From Bemisia tabaci (taxonomy: Eukaryota; Arthropoda; Insecta; Hemiptera; Aleyrodidae): a stretch of 64,000 nucleotides of DNA. The notes under the pieces were generated by a model, which searched no databases, was not told the origin of the DNA, and saw only the letters and a list, made by a program, of their open reading frames with translations. The stretch lies in contig NC_092802.1 in NCBI RefSeq assembly GCF_918797505.1, positions 21,659,883 through 21,723,882 on the forward strand, read 5' to 3'. Shown in pieces: positions 11,030 to 22,253 of this stretch. The translations under genes and the position numbers were made by a program. How positions within the stretch are numbered: position 1 is the stretch's first letter; every line of letters begins with the position of its first letter.

Positions 11030-11283
11030 TCCTTCGATCCACAGTACATCGGTCTCCTCGTGAATTGGAGAATTCGGACAACGTATGGAGACTTTAAAAC
11101 GCTAATAACTCCGTTTATACAAAACTTTGAGGTTTTGAAGGTGGTTCCATTGATCTCCTCGTGAAATTTCCCTCCATGCGAACCCCTTGAAGTTTAAAAC
11201 GTGACGAATTGAACATCAAAATTTGGAGTTTTGGTCAAATATTTCATGTCCGACCTCTCTGTTGGACTCGATCCACTGTGTGC
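11030..11283. mobile_element. Family L MITE, copy
   Basis: GATCCACAGT at the left and GATCCACTGTGTG at the right. The core has AACGCTAATAACTCCGTTTA and ACAAAACTTTGAGGTTTTG. It is collinear with 57133-57369, so this is a real dispersed family rather than a simple palindrome. Confidence 0.65.
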
Positions 11284-11648
11284 CGGTGCATTGGTGGTGC
11301 ACTTGATTATCATTAACCGGGATTTATTTTCATTGTCCAGCCCGCGTCTGGCACAGGTTGCAATAATCAAAAAGGCGGCGTGGTAGGGGAGGGGGAGGGG
11401 GGCTGTTCCCTGAAGCAAGGACTCCTCGTAAGAACCGGTCGAGTCATCGAGTGTCTGTCCCTCTCTTTCCCGTGTTTTTTCTCGAACGCGCGACGCGAGA
11501 CGTGTCATCCAGATGGAGAAGTTAGAGCACAGTGGAACAAGGCTTTTGCAGAAGATAATGTAGGGGGATTTTCGATCGATTTCCTTGAAAAAACGATTTT
11601 TCAACCGAGAAAATCGATTAAGTAGCATCGATTTTATTTGGGTTTCGT

Positions 11649-12045
11649 TTGGATTACATTTTGCAATAGGGAACCACCATCTCTACACTGAGAAAAAATT
11701 ATGGTTATAATTAACATATTAATGATGTTTAATATGAACTCTTAATTAGTAGTTGCCATAACCAATAATAGAGATATTTTTACCATTAAGTAAATTGTAA
11801 TTTTACTACCGCACACTTGTAAAATTACGATTGCTCCAGTAAAAATATCACTATTATTGGTTATGGTCACTACTAATTAAGAATGCATATTGAACACCAC
11901 TAATATGGTAATTATAACCATGGTTTTTTCTCAGTGTAGCTCTTCCATAAAAGCACTTCTCTGCGTAAGGAAAGCCAATGACGTATATGTTGTTTCTAAA
12001 ATGAGCCAGAAATAGTGATTCCTTATTGCAAAATGTGGTCCATTT
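11649..12045. mobile_element. Family S MITE split by family O
   Basis: GGATTACATTTTGCAATAGG at the left and CCTTATTGCAAAATGTGGTC at the right are its inverted ends. The middle is interrupted by the palindrome at 11683-11939. Uninterrupted relatives are at 42112-42252 and 59734-59859. Confidence 0.6.
11683..11939. mobile_element. Family O palindromic MITE
   Basis: CTACACTGAGAAAAAATTAT and its mirrored end (ttctCAGTGTAG) enclose AT-rich arms (GGTTATAATTA, CCAATAATAG). It is inserted within a family S MITE. I cannot define the target duplication with confidence. Confidence 0.7.
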
Positions 12046-12317
12046 ATCGTATAAATCGATTTGTACCCTCAAATCTAAAATTCCGATTATCTTCGCCCGA
12101 ATCTACTACAGAATTCGATAGGTAAATTGAAAAAAATGATGCGAAAATTTTCTGAATTTTTTTACAGAATTGTACGCCCCTAAATAAATCGTATGCACAC
12201 ATTTTGAGGGAGAATATCCATGATTTTTCCCGAAAAATTATAATATATTGAGGAAAATTTGGAAAAATTCAAATGCACAGATATTTACCGTGTTTTTCCG
12301 TATAACGGCAGAGCAGT

Positions 12318-12596
12318 CCAGCGGGCTGATTATTGAAATTTATAGACAAAGCAATAGACAAAGAAGACAAAAAGGATTTGGAGGGATCCTATTGGTAGAA
12401 GCGGGTGGTTGCAATGGACAAAGGAGGTAGGTAATAGACTAACTAACGGCAACCCGCGAGAGACCCGACAGTTAGTCTATCATTTTCCCCCTTAGTCAAT
12501 GAGAACCACCCATTTCAACCAATAGGATTGCTTTATACCCCCTGTGTCTTTTTTGTCTATAGCTTTGTCTATAAATTTCAATAATCGGCCCGCAGG
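12318..12596. mobile_element. Family Q MITE, copy 1
   Basis: CAGCGGGCTGATTATTGAAA at the left and its complement ending CGGCCCGCAGG at the right. Inside, ATAGACAAAG, CCTATTGGTAGAA and GTCTATTACC face each other. A second copy is at 32158-32417. Confidence 0.7.
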
Positions 12597-13539
12597 AAAT
12601 CGATTATTGAATCATTAACGAATGAACTTGATCGATAAATCCCGATCTCGGCGATGCTATTAATCGATCAAGGTCATTCGATAACAATCCAACGATGCAA
12701 GCAGGGTGTACAATAATGAATAAGACACGATAAATAAAAGCGGCAACTATCGTTTCACGCATGTTGCAGTCTCGATCAAGAACCACCCCAGATCACGCTA
12801 AAACCAAGCCAACGGTGAGACAACACGTGCCAATGTGGCAACAAGGGCTCCATTAAACCCTCTTAAACGCAACCTATTTGTACTTTCATTCATTGTTTGA
12901 TCCGCGAGTGGCGCGCTGACGAGGGCGACTGGGGGTATTCCGTTGGTATTTTATTATTTATTAAAAATGCGCAACCCTTATTGTTCGAACGTCCGACGAA
13001 ATATGCTCCTCATCTATACACGTTTACCACTGTGACGGAGGCACTCCGCACCCTCCCTCCCCTCTGCTTCAACCCTTTCAAACTTTTTCGAGAGAGGGTT
13101 CGCGATCGCTCGTTTCACGAACCAGTTCGAGCTTCGCTGCCTAATTTACGGTAAACACATGAAAATATGCTTATTTGTTTAGAATTACGAAAAGCTTCAG
13201 AATAAAACAAGCGGGAAAGCTGATGAGCACCGTTGAGATGAGAGAGCTCCCTCACCAAAATTTCAACTATTAATTTTGAGAAAGCTGCGCTACCGCTGAG
13301 AAAATAAATCATAGAAAAACGATTATCGTCCTCCGTGCTTTGACATCAGAGGCATTAAATATAGGTATCTTTCACATTCAAAAGTCTGCACGATCCTAAA
13401 TCATAGTCTAAAGAGTTATCGGGAGTTTTCCTGGTTCGGGTATAATTTTCCGTTTTTGGAGGGTTGGCTGCCCTTTTGGGGCCTGAGAGCTCCATATCTC
13501 TACATATCTGCATTCTCCCTGTAAAGATACTCTGGCACT
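12597..13539. other. No gene recognised
   Basis: Mostly single-copy sequence. An AATCGATTATTGAATCATTA region begins it. Short open frames on both strands match no family I know. Confidence 0.35.
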
Positions 13540-13633
13540 TTGGGGCCGTTCAAGTATTACCTCAGGCATTTTTGCCAAATTTCTGAACCTCCCCCCCCCC
13601 CCCCCCCAGAGTGCCTTACGTAATACTTGTACG
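13540..13633. repeat. Short inverted repeat with poly-C loop (FF)
   Basis: GGGGCCGTTCAAGTATTACC at the left faces GTAATACTTGTACG at the right. An 18-base C run occupies the loop at about 13591-13608. Confidence 0.5.
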
Positions 13634-13876
13634 CTGCCGTGCTAAGGAAAAACGCCGTATGAACCTTGAAATTTCCTTTGATAAAACACGAATTTCCTGG
13701 TAAACTTATGAATGTTATCCTTCCAATTTTTCAGATAATTGTGTTCGCAATTTCACCTGAAGCTCCTGAAAATTTCAAAGAAAAATATTCACATCTTCAC
13801 TCAAAAATAAACATTTTGTAAAAGGAAATTTGGCAACTCTCGAACGTTCATACGGCGTTCTTCCGTAGCACGGCAG
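13634..13876. mobile_element. Family C MITE, full copy
   Basis: CTGCCGTGCTAAGGAAAAAC to CTTCCGTAGCACGGCAG with mirrored arms, 243 bp. It directly follows inverted repeat FF. Confidence 0.8.
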
Positions 13877-13912
13877 AACGGCCCTTTACGGCTCTCATAC
13901 GGATACTTTACT

Positions 13913-14139
13913 ACATTGGAAAAAAACACATTGGATCTAGAGCCCAGACTCTTGAAAACATGGACAAGAAAAAATACTCTTGATTCAATCGGATTTTTGC
14001 TTGAATGAAACGAAATCCGCTTAAATTAAGAGGCTTGGTTTTTGATTAAAGCTAGATTCTGATTGAATCAAGAGTACTTTTTCTTGTCGATGTTTTTAAG
14101 AGTCTGGACTCTAGATCCAATGTGTTTTTTTTCCCAGTG
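13913..14139. mobile_element. Family A MITE, copy 3
   Basis: ACATTGGAAAAAAACACATT at the left and TTTTTTTTCCCAGTG at the right, with the family interior intact. Confidence 0.8.
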
Positions 14140-14451
14140 ATGGCGAGAGCACCAATGAGCAACATGGGAGGCTCTTTAAAAAATGACGGATCCCATTTAT
14201 TGCGTTACGCACGGCTCATTAGACCCTGGACCGTCCTCGGGAGTTGGGTGTGAGGGTGAATCCGCGAGAGTAGTGGTTGTGACCGCTCCCCGGTGGGGGG
14301 TGCGTGGGATACAAATCGCCGCGATTCTTGAGTCCTGGCAACGGGCTCCTCTACTGGGGCCCTGGGCCGCCTTTTAAATGCGCCTCTTTGTCTTTCACGC
14401 CCCGAAAAGACGTTGCCAAACTATTTACTGGAAAACTGTTTTATTGAGGAG

Positions 14452-14694
14452 CACTGGAAAAAAAAAAAACAAAAAAAAAAAACAGTGGATCTAGAGTCCA
14501 GACTCTTGAAAATATCGACAGCAAAAAATACTCTTGATTCAATCAGAATCTAGCTTAAATCAAGAACCAAGCCTCTTAATTTAATCGGATTTCGTTTTGA
14601 TTCAAGCAAAAATCCGATTTAATCAAGAGTATTTTTTCTTGTCAATGTTTTCAAGAGTCTGGACTCTAGGTCCAATGTGTTTTTTTTTCCAGTG
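14452..14694. mobile_element. Family A MITE, copy 4
   Basis: CACTGGAAAAAAAAAAAAC at the left, with an expanded A run, and TTTTTTTTCCAGTG at the right. Only about 310 bases from copy 3. Confidence 0.8.
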
Positions 14695-14934
14695 AGGGCT
14701 ACGTGGTTCCGAAATTCCACGTGTAAAAAATGTTAAGTCGTAACTCATTTTACAACCTAATAACGTCAACAAGTCGTCTAGAAGTTTCACGAAAAAAATA
14801 TTTTTTATGTACCAAACCAAAGAAGATTTTTTTTTTTAAAAAATTCAACCTGCTTTTTTTTTATTTTCTTGCTTACTTGCTCCCGGAGAAAGTATCGTCA
14901 TCAGACAAAAATAAAAAAAAAAGGGAAAAAATTA

Positions 14935-15118
14935 GAATTTCCAATGAAATACTTCGATTTTTCCCTTTTCCCGTCGCTGTTTCGAGCACTTCCAATTGCA
15001 ATTTCGAAATTTCCTTCTGCGCGCAGATGCTTCTATGCATAAGTGTTACTAAACCGTAAAAAAGTGAAAATCGAAAAAAACCCGAATTGGTGTGTTTTCG
15101 AACTCGCTGATTCAATTT
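14935..15118. repeat. Right part of family P
   Basis: Matches 22651-22840 (ATACTTCGATTTTTCCCTTT, TTCGAGCACTTCC, TTGGTGTGTTTTCGAACTCG). The left end of this copy is not recognisable. Confidence 0.6.
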
Positions 15119-15764
15119 AGCTCACGATTTGACTATCCTGTTATTCGTCGCGCGACTGCCAAAAGATGGAAAATGACCCTATTTTCTTGAATACATTTTC
15201 ACACTTGATGGGAAATTTCGTTTTCAAGCCATTCGCCAACACTGGTTTACCTCCGTGGGAGGAGACGGAGCGGTGAATATTATTCATGAGTAATTTTCTC
15301 CCCAGAGCTGGCGGTAAAGTACAATGTGCGAAAGTAACTTATTCAGGCGAAATAGATCCATCTACATTACTATTTAGTTGGAAAAAAGTCCTCGTTCGCA
15401 GATCGCAGCTTTCTATATTTCTGACGTCGTTTTTCAAAATTAAAAATTCCCAGAACAGTCATTTACTGACGGTTTTTGAAGGGTTGTATAATGGGCGTGA
15501 AAACTTGGCATTTCGTCTTTTTCCAAACGAAAGAGCGTATCTGAGTACATTTCAGTTAGTAACAGTCTCAACTTGGTCATTTCCAATTAATTACGGTAGT
15601 ATCCAAATAAATTAGGTTACTAACCCAAATAGGTGGAAGCGCAGGATTGTGGTAGGTATTAGAAGTAGAAAAAAAAATTGACGATTCTGCGCCAACGTTA
15701 GTTGCGGAACTTCAAAAATTAATTGGAAAAGCCAATATCGTCCAAAATATTGGAGTAGTATCAC
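15119..15764. other. No gene recognised
   Basis: Single-copy sequence. A 109-codon open frame at 15286-15615 on the plus strand matches no family I know and has no supporting context, so it is not called as a gene. Confidence 0.35.
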
Positions 15765-16319
15765 AATGGACCACTAGACAAGGCACGAATTTAAGCATTT
15801 TTATACATGTTTCTTGACCAGAATTTTACGTAGAACACGATTCGAGCAACGAAAATTACTGAAACTAACTCCTAATGAAGATATTTACGTTTGTATTTCA
15901 CATTTGTTACGAGGAATTTGAACTGCCCGCTCACAAGAAACTCAAAGCTCTATGTGAGTCAAATCGCGCACTACAACGGTTTCAGCAAGCTTCTCTATCG
16001 AGCAATGCTCATTTCCCACCATGTGTTGTTCAAACTATTAGCAATTTGTTATAGCTGAGCCAAAGCTTCAAGATTGAGGTTGCCAGATTTTTACATCGCA
16101 GAGTCTGTCATGATAACGTTTATCGCGCGATGTGAACCACGGAGAGCATTGAGTTTTCATGAGCGGGTGTTTTGAATTCACGCATCAAGAATCATTAAAT
16201 ATCTTCGTAAAGGAGCTAATTTCGGTAATTTTTGTTGTGCGCATCGTGTTCTACGTGAAATTTTTGAGAAGAAACATGTATCAGAATGCTGAAATTCGTA
16301 CCTTGTCTAGTGGTCCATT
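15765..16319. mobile_element. Family G element, complete copy
   Basis: Begins AATGGACCACTAGACAAGG and ends with the exact complement. The arms share ACGTAGAACACGAT and ATACATGTTTCTT but differ in the middle, so the element is 555 bp with only the outer parts inverted. Half copy at 4055; diverged relatives near 40082 and 50664. Confidence 0.75.
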
Positions 16320-16602
16320 TAGGGGCTAATCCCTAGCAATTTTTCTTCATGTTGTCACCCTGCCTTGAGACTCATTATTCTTACCCTCCCTATAGAAACT
16401 CTCCACTTCGTAGCACTGCGAACAGCCAAGCGTAAAGTCCAATAAGCGAAGCCAAAGCTTCGACCCCCATCTGCGGTCACCTGGGGGGCAAGGAGGGGGA
16501 GTGCTCATCTCCCGGAGGAGTTAGTCGACACTCAGAAAACACGGCTACCGATCCGGTGAGCTCGGGGAAACCGATCCTGGTCCGGAGAAAACAATTGAAT
16601 CG

Positions 16603-16822
16603 AAGTATGCGAAAACGTCCGATGTCCAAAAAATCAACTCTTGGTAAACCGCAAAAAACTGTGGAGGCCTTTAGAATCGGCGTTTTGAAGAAAATCAAGG
16701 CATGTGTTTCTTAGTAAAGGGTTATAGAAAAGGCACACAACTGTGTCCCATTCCAACTCCCATTCAGTGCTGAGTAATTGTAAAAAAAGGGCTTTGGACA
16801 TCGGACGTTTTCGCATACTTTG
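16603..16822. repeat. Inverted repeat with AGTATGCGAAAACGTCCGAT ends
   Basis: The motif AGTATGCGAAAACGTCCGAT, then GTCC, stands at 16604 and in reverse at about 16797. Three more reverse-oriented copies follow at 16980, 18970 and 19114. Confidence 0.55.
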
Positions 16823-17086
16823 CAAAAATCTGCCCAAAAACCATTATTTTTGACCCCTCCAAAAACCTTTAAACTAGAGTAAAACATAATGTCAGACCTC
16901 CAGTAACACAAAAAAAAATATTTCTCTTTTCTTCGAGGCTTCAGTGAAAGTTACGTGACGGCGGAAGAAGAAAAATAATGGACATCGGACGTTTTCGCAT
17001 ACTTTGAGATTGCCCCTCAAGATATGTGTTCAGGATTGCCTAGAATGCATGAAATCGATTAGAATTATATAAAGTAGGGTGAAATT

Positions 17087-17560
17087 ATTCATCTTCAGAG
17101 GGTCCTGAACGAGAATCCAAATTTGCCCCCTCGACAAATCATGGGAACCCCCCCGAAAACCCCCAACATCAAAAAAACAGTCAGAAATTCGTTATTTTCT
17201 TTCGTTGTTCTGCTACTAGCGCACGTTTTGAGAGCAGAAATTTTTTTCTCATATAATTTCTCATCTATAGGGAGTTCTTAACGAGAATCCAAATTTGCCC
17301 CCTCGAACAATCATGGGGACCCCCCCCGAAAACCCCTCCATAATCGAAACAACTGTCAAAAATCGGTTATTTTCTCTCGTTTTTCGGCTACCATCGCATG
17401 CTTTGGGAGCAGAACTTTTTTTCTCATTTAATTTCTCATCTATAGGGGGACCTTAACGAGAATCCAAAACTGTCCCCTCGAACAATCATGGGGACCCCTC
17501 CAAGCCCCCCCCCCCCCCCGATAAAAAAACGGTCAAAAATAGGTTATTCTCTCGTTTTAC
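17087..17560. repeat. Three tandem units of about 175 bases
   Basis: Each unit has a CATCT-start, then AACGAGAATCCAAA, CCCCCTCGA, ATCATGGG, a C-rich run, GGTTATTTTCT-like sequence and TTTTTTCTCAT. Units begin near 17090, 17264 and 17434, and the third is shortened. Confidence 0.6.
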
Positions 17561-18273
17561 GGCTATTATCGTCAAAGCCGTTGATTTGAAGACAGAGTTT
17601 GTGGATATGTTCTCCTTTAATTCAATAAATAAAATAACAGCGGAAATTTTGAGACATCGCAAACGAGATAAATGGTTACGCACTTACACCGTCGATATGT
17701 TGTATTTAGGTAGGTGTAAGTATTTATGCATGCAGTGGCGGTTATGAATTTAAGGCCCGCGCAGCCGCGACACGTAAGAGGCGATGGAATATCTGTGTGA
17801 GGGGGTGTGTGTGTCTGTGTTGGGGGGGGGGGGAGGTATGGAATCCCCAGGGACTAGGTGAGTCCGACGGATCTCTCTTGGAAACTTTTGGAAAATTAAG
17901 ACACTTCAGATCCCAATTTTGTCGATTTCGAGGGGGGAGGGAGGGTTGGAAGTAAAAATAATGGAGTGGAAAAAAGTACGAGGGTCATCCAATGAGGTTC
18001 CCTACCTCTTATCTTCCAAACGGAAAGAGATAAATCAAATCGGTAAAAAAGTTCTTATAAGGCATACTCTAAGCTTTAAAAGAAGCTCAAGTTTTTGAAA
18101 ATTGGTCGAGGGGTTCGCGAGGAAACTTAATTTTACTGCGACAACTTCCTGTCGCCGCGCGCCCACCTTCGGAGTCTGGATGCGCGGAGAGTCGATTATT
18201 TCAGACTTGGGTTTTCGCCGCTAAGCATCATATCAAAAAGAAATTTGAAGGTTTTTATTGAGTAGACCTTACC

Positions 18274-18420
18274 TTACTTTTTGACGAAGTCCCTGCCTCT
18301 GTTTTGACATTTCTGGTATCAATATTGCAGCTTCTTGATGCCTTCCGCGTAGAAGCTGGCTCTTGTCTTGGCACCTAAACCAGTCATTGACAAGCCCTCT
18401 ACACTTCCGAATCAGTTGCT
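18274..18420 (-). pseudogene. Mariner transposase C-terminal fragment, left arm
   Basis: On the minus strand the last codons read YAEGIKKL, then QKCQNRGRDFVKK and a stop (TAA at 18274-18276). This is the usual mariner C-terminus, where a YxxGIxKL and KCxxxxGDYVEK-like stretch precedes the stop. It starts at the junction with the other arm, has an internal stop, and lacks the DDD catalytic region. Confidence 0.65.
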
Positions 18421-18444
18421 TTGCATAAGAAAATTTCCCTCCAT

Positions 18445-18670
18445 CTTCCGTACTCCTGCGATTCAGCCTCATGTGACTTTCGTCTGTTCACTGAGCTGAA
18501 AAACTTCCTCGGTGGAAAGCGGAATCCGAATGATTCGGAAGTACAGAGCGCTGTCAATGACGGATTCCGGTGCCAAGACAAGAGCCAGCCTCTACGCGGA
18601 AGGCATCAAGAAGCTGCAATATTTACACCAGAAATGTCAAAACAGAGGCAGGGACTTCGTCAAAAAGTAA
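18445..18670 (+). pseudogene. Mariner transposase C-terminal fragment, right arm
   Basis: The frame starting near 18445 reads PYSCDSASCDFRLF, which matches the YSPDLAPSDYHLF block of mariner transposases holding the third catalytic aspartate. It continues ELKNFLGGKR and AVNDGF. A frameshift follows CQDKS, and the next frame finishes with YAEGIKKLQYLHQKCQ and GRDFVKK before the stop at 18668-18670. Only about the last 75 residues of a protein of roughly 350 remain. The Ser-Cys-Asp in place of Ser-Pro-Asp and the frameshift make it inactive. Confidence 0.7.
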
Positions 18671-18968
18671 GGTAAGGTCTACTCAATAAAAACCTTCAAA
18701 TTTCTTTTTGATATGATGCTTAGCGGCGAAAACCCAAGTCTGAAATAATCGACTCTCCGCGCATCCAGACTCCGAAGGTGGGCGCGCGGCGACAGGAAGT
18801 TGTCGCAGTAAAATTAAGTTTCCTCGCGAACCCCTCGACCAATTTTCAAAAACTTGAGCTTCTTTTAAAGCTTAGAGTATGCCTTATAAGAACTTTTTTA
18901 CCGATTTGATTTATCTCTTTCCGTTTGGAAGATAAGAGGTAGGGAACCTCATTGGATGACCCTCGTAA

Positions 18969-19140
18969 ATGGACATCGGACGTTTTCGCATACTTTTGAG
19001 GTTCGACCCCCTAAATGGGGGCGAAAAAACAAAAAACAGGTCAAATCCGTCTACACATAGATGCGCCTACCCTCGAAGATGACGTTAAGCCAAAAAACTC
19101 AAAATCCAAAAAAATGGACATCGGACGTTTTCGCATACCT
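18969..19140. repeat. Two direct copies of the ATCGGACGTTTTCGCATAC motif
   Basis: AATGGACATCGGACGTTTTC, then GCATAC, occurs at 18968 and again at 19112 in the same orientation, 144 bases apart. The first directly follows the mariner palindrome. Confidence 0.55.
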
Positions 19141-19239
19141 CGATTCAATTAAGGGGGAAAGAAATCTGGCTTTTGGTGGATGGGATACGACTGCGAGTCG
19201 AGGAATGTAATTTCCTCCCGGTGACTGTCTTTGACGCCG

Positions 19240-19966
19240 CACAGTGGGTCGAGCTTGGAGATGTTGCATGTGTGAGGAATTTGCGATTTGACTGATGATT
19301 CTTAGGTAAAAGTTCGCGAGAAACACGATGGTGCCACTGGTTTTCTCTGAAATCAACTCCCAAGCTCAAAAACAGCTCTCAAGTTGAGGCCAAAATGGAG
19401 GGGATATCCCACGCTATCCTGAGAGTCCACCTCTACATCAAGACAAACTCTCCATGCAAAGATAGGGAGCAAATACATTGACAGGGCTGCCGTGTTTTCA
19501 GTCTTAGAGTCCCCAAATAAAGTGGCAGCCCTGTCGATGCATTTGCTTCATATCTTTACATGGAGAGTTTGTCTTGATGTAGAGGTGGACTCTCAGGATG
19601 GCGTGGGATATCCCCTCCATTTTGACCTCAACTTGAAAGCTTTTTTTGAGCTTGGGAGTTGATTTCAGAGAAAACCAGTGGCACCATCGTGTTTCTCGCG
19701 AGAATCAATTGTTTAATCGCAAATCCCTCACACATGCAATATCTCCAATTAGGAGAGGTCGGACAATTTTTGGAAATTTTAAAAGCTTATAACTCCGTTT
19801 ATACAAAAGTCTGAGGTTCTGAGAGTGGTTTCGTTGGTTTCCTTGTGAAATTTGCCTCCAGAACCACCCCTTAAAATTTAAAATGTGACGAATTAAACAA
19901 CAAAATTCGCAGTTTGAGTCAAAAATTTCGTGCCCGACATCGCTAATTTCTGGACCCACTGTGCGC
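19240..19966. mobile_element. Family L MITE split by palindrome K
   Basis: CACAGTGGGTCGAGC at 19240 is the family L left end. The body resumes near 19752 (GGAGAGGTCGGACAA, TTATAACTCCGTTTATACAA) and ends CCCACTGTGCG at 19966. Palindrome K occupies the gap. Confidence 0.65.
19255..19750. mobile_element. Palindrome K inserted in family L
   Basis: TTGGAGATGTTGCATGTGTG at the left faces its near-complement at the right. Long inner arms carry CGATGGTGCCACTGGTTTTC, GGGGATATCCCACGC and GAGAGTCCACCTCTACATCA and mirror each other around about 19505. A fragment matching its outer arm (TCGCAAATCCCTCACACATG) also sits at 35505. Confidence 0.7.
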
Positions 19967-20084
19967 CGGAGCCCGGAGTTGGCTCTTGCGGTCAGCTCGG
20001 TTTTTTAATGACCCCGTCGGATCGTCGGATCAGTGGTTCTCACCTCGGAGACGCCATCATTGTCTTTCGAGAGGTAGCTAAATG

Positions 20085-20337
20085 CTGCCATGCTAAGGAA
20101 AAATGCCGTATAAACCTTCAGGCGTTGCCACATTTCCTTCGGTAAATCACGAATTTTTGGGAAAATTCGTAGATATTTTTCCTCTAATTTTTCAGATAAT
20201 TTTGTTGGCAATATCACCTAAAGGCCCTGAAAATATCAAGGAAAAATATTCATAAGCTCCTTCAAAAATAACTATTTTCTAAGAAAAAATTTGGCAACTC
20301 TCGAATGTCCATACGGCGTTTTTCCTTAGCACGGCAG
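20085..20337. mobile_element. Family C MITE, full copy
   Basis: CTGCCATGCTAAGGAAAAAT at the left, TTTTTCCTTAGCACGGCAG at the right, mirrored arms, 253 bp. Confidence 0.8.
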
Positions 20338-20499
20338 AATGCACCAACACCGTCAACCATGCATCGAGTTGGTTACATACTCGAAATTTCGAAATTCAGC
20401 GTGCTTTTCTGTCCCCCCCTCGAATTCCTTTTTGTAAAAAATCGAATCATATGGGAAGAGGTAAAAACAGGGATGAGAAACTTCTCCACTCCAAGTGGA

Positions 20500-20744
20500 G
20501 GAAAAACGTCGTACGAACATTCGAGAGCTGCCAAATTTCCTACGGTAAAATGTCAATTTTTCAGTAAAGTTATGAATATTTTTCCGATAAATTGTCAAAA
20601 ACTGCAGGTGAAAATGCGAACAAAATTGCCTGAAAAATTGGAAGCAAAATTTATGCAAATTTTCCCGAGAATTCGTGATTTACCAACGGAAATTTGGCAA
20701 CGCCAGGAGGTTCATGCGGCGTTTTTCCTCATTAGGCACGGCAG
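20500..20744. mobile_element. Family C MITE, left end lost
   Basis: Starts GGAAAAACGTCGTACGAACA and ends CTCATTAGGCACGGCAG. The terminal CTGCCGTGCTAA is missing at the left. A 194-codon open frame runs through it but is only MITE sequence. Confidence 0.7.
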
Positions 20745-21399
20745 TACTGAAGTATTGCATCAAACCGTAAACCCTCCATGGCAGGAATTAATTTTGGGTC
20801 CAAGATGCTGGAAGACACAAAAATATGCTGTAGCTTTTGTGAAAACGAGGAGTCCCCAAGTTTTCCTTCAAAATTTCAAATTTTGGTGATCAGTTTTGAA
20901 AAAAAGAAACAATTAGGTAAGAAAAATTTGCAACATCATGCCTCAGAAAAATAGCGTAATTCACAAAAACTCCAAAAAAAACTCGTTGTCACGAATAAGG
21001 GACACCGTGCCATAGAGGGTTATTGATAACTTGAGCTGGTTACATGCTCAAAATTTTTACATTCAGCGCGCTTTTTTTCTTTTGGGCTTGGATAAAATTC
21101 TGTGACAAATTAGGGGGAAACGTGAAATCTTCAGTTTCGAGAAATTAGGTATTTCATATAAAGCGATTGGGCAACTCTTTAGTCTTATATACTCATGTGC
21201 GGTATTTATCCTTAGCATGGCTGAAGTCTGGCTGAGCTAATCGTGATTGCATGACGTAGGTTATAGGTAAGCAAACAAAAAGGCATCTTGGGAGGAGCGC
21301 TTCCAATGCACCCTGTCGGCGCCGTAATTGAAATCGCTTTTACCGCAATGCTGCTTGCTGATAAGTCCATCAGACAGGTTTCCGAATCAGCCCATAAAG
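20745..21399. other. No gene recognised
   Basis: AT-rich sequence without clear repeats. Short open frames match nothing I know. Confidence 0.35.
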
Positions 21400-21893
21400 C
21401 AGTGCTGAAGAAAAACATTGTATGATTATCCAAAAGTTGCCAGATTTCCTCTAATTAAATACGAATTTCCTAAAAAAAAAAGAGTGAATTTTTTTTACTC
21501 AAGTGCTTCGGGGAATTGCGTTTGCCACTACGGTCGTGCTAAGTAAGAACGCTATATGAGCCATCAGGTCATGCCAAATTCCCTTCAACAAATCACGAAT
21601 CTTCAGGGAAATTTGTTAATATATCATCCCCGATTTTTCAGAGGATTCCGTCTGTAATTCGATCTGAAAGTCTGAAAATGTCAAAGAAAAATATCCATAA
21701 CCTTCATTAAAAATAATATTTCAAGGGAGAAATTTGGCAACATTCGAATGCTTATACGGTGTTTTTACTTAGCATGCAGATGTAGGAGGAAGAATCTGAT
21801 AATACATTGCTCTCAAAAATAAATATTTATGTATCGGAAGGCTTTTGGCAACGTTCGGAACAACCATCCGCTGTTTTCCCTTAGAATGGCAAT
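21400..21893. repeat. Three broken family C copies in a row
   Basis: 21400-21475 is a left half (GTGCTGAAGAAAAACATTG). 21530-21780 is a near-complete worn copy (CGTGCTAAGTAAGAACGC to TACTTAGCATGCAG). 21805-21893 is a right half (GGCAACGTTCGGAACAACCA, TTTTCCCTTAGAATGGCA). Confidence 0.6.
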
Positions 21894-22253
21894 ACAGCTC
21901 TCGCACTATTTTTTTTTTCCCGCGGTCTCAAAGAGACGCATTTGACTGCACCAAGCGCAGAGGTGCACTTAGGAGTTAATTGATGGTTGGTTCGGAGTTT
22001 GTTGCGGTTCTCTTTTTAGGACGAATTAGAATTAAAAACGCTTTGAGTGCGCTAAAAATATCCAATCAAAGAATGATTGAGTGGTTCTGGTGTTGGTCTA
22101 AAGAGGAGATTACTTTATCGCTCACCGGTATCTAATTTAAGTGCAGAACATACTCTTGGTGAGCATACATACACATTGCCGTTTGGATTGGCAGGAACCA
22201 GAAACGTCCGATGAATATCCTCTGCGATGAGTTCTCGTTGCGAGGACACAAAT
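21894..22253. other. No feature seen
   Basis: A T-run at 21908-21919 and otherwise unremarkable sequence. Confidence 0.35.

Larger units (their letters stand above)
17979..18965. mobile_element. Mariner-derived palindrome with transposase remnants
   Basis: Ends CGAGGGTCATCCAATGAGGT and its complement, flanked by TA (17977-17978, 18966-18967). The mirrored arms of about 490 bases each carry the 3' end of a mariner-type transposase, so the element looks like two 3' ends joined head to head. It cannot encode a working transposase. TIR sequence, TA duplication and protein remnants all agree on mariner. Confidence 0.8.

Noticed and set aside
17087..17560. Possible CRISPR-like array
   Set aside because: Only three units of about 175 bases, similar throughout, with no spacers. 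An ordinary tandem repeat in a eukaryotic genome.
20305..20889. 194-codon plus-strand open frame
   Set aside because: It runs through a family C MITE and adjoining repeat, and its residues are translations of GGCAACTCTCG-type repeat sequence.
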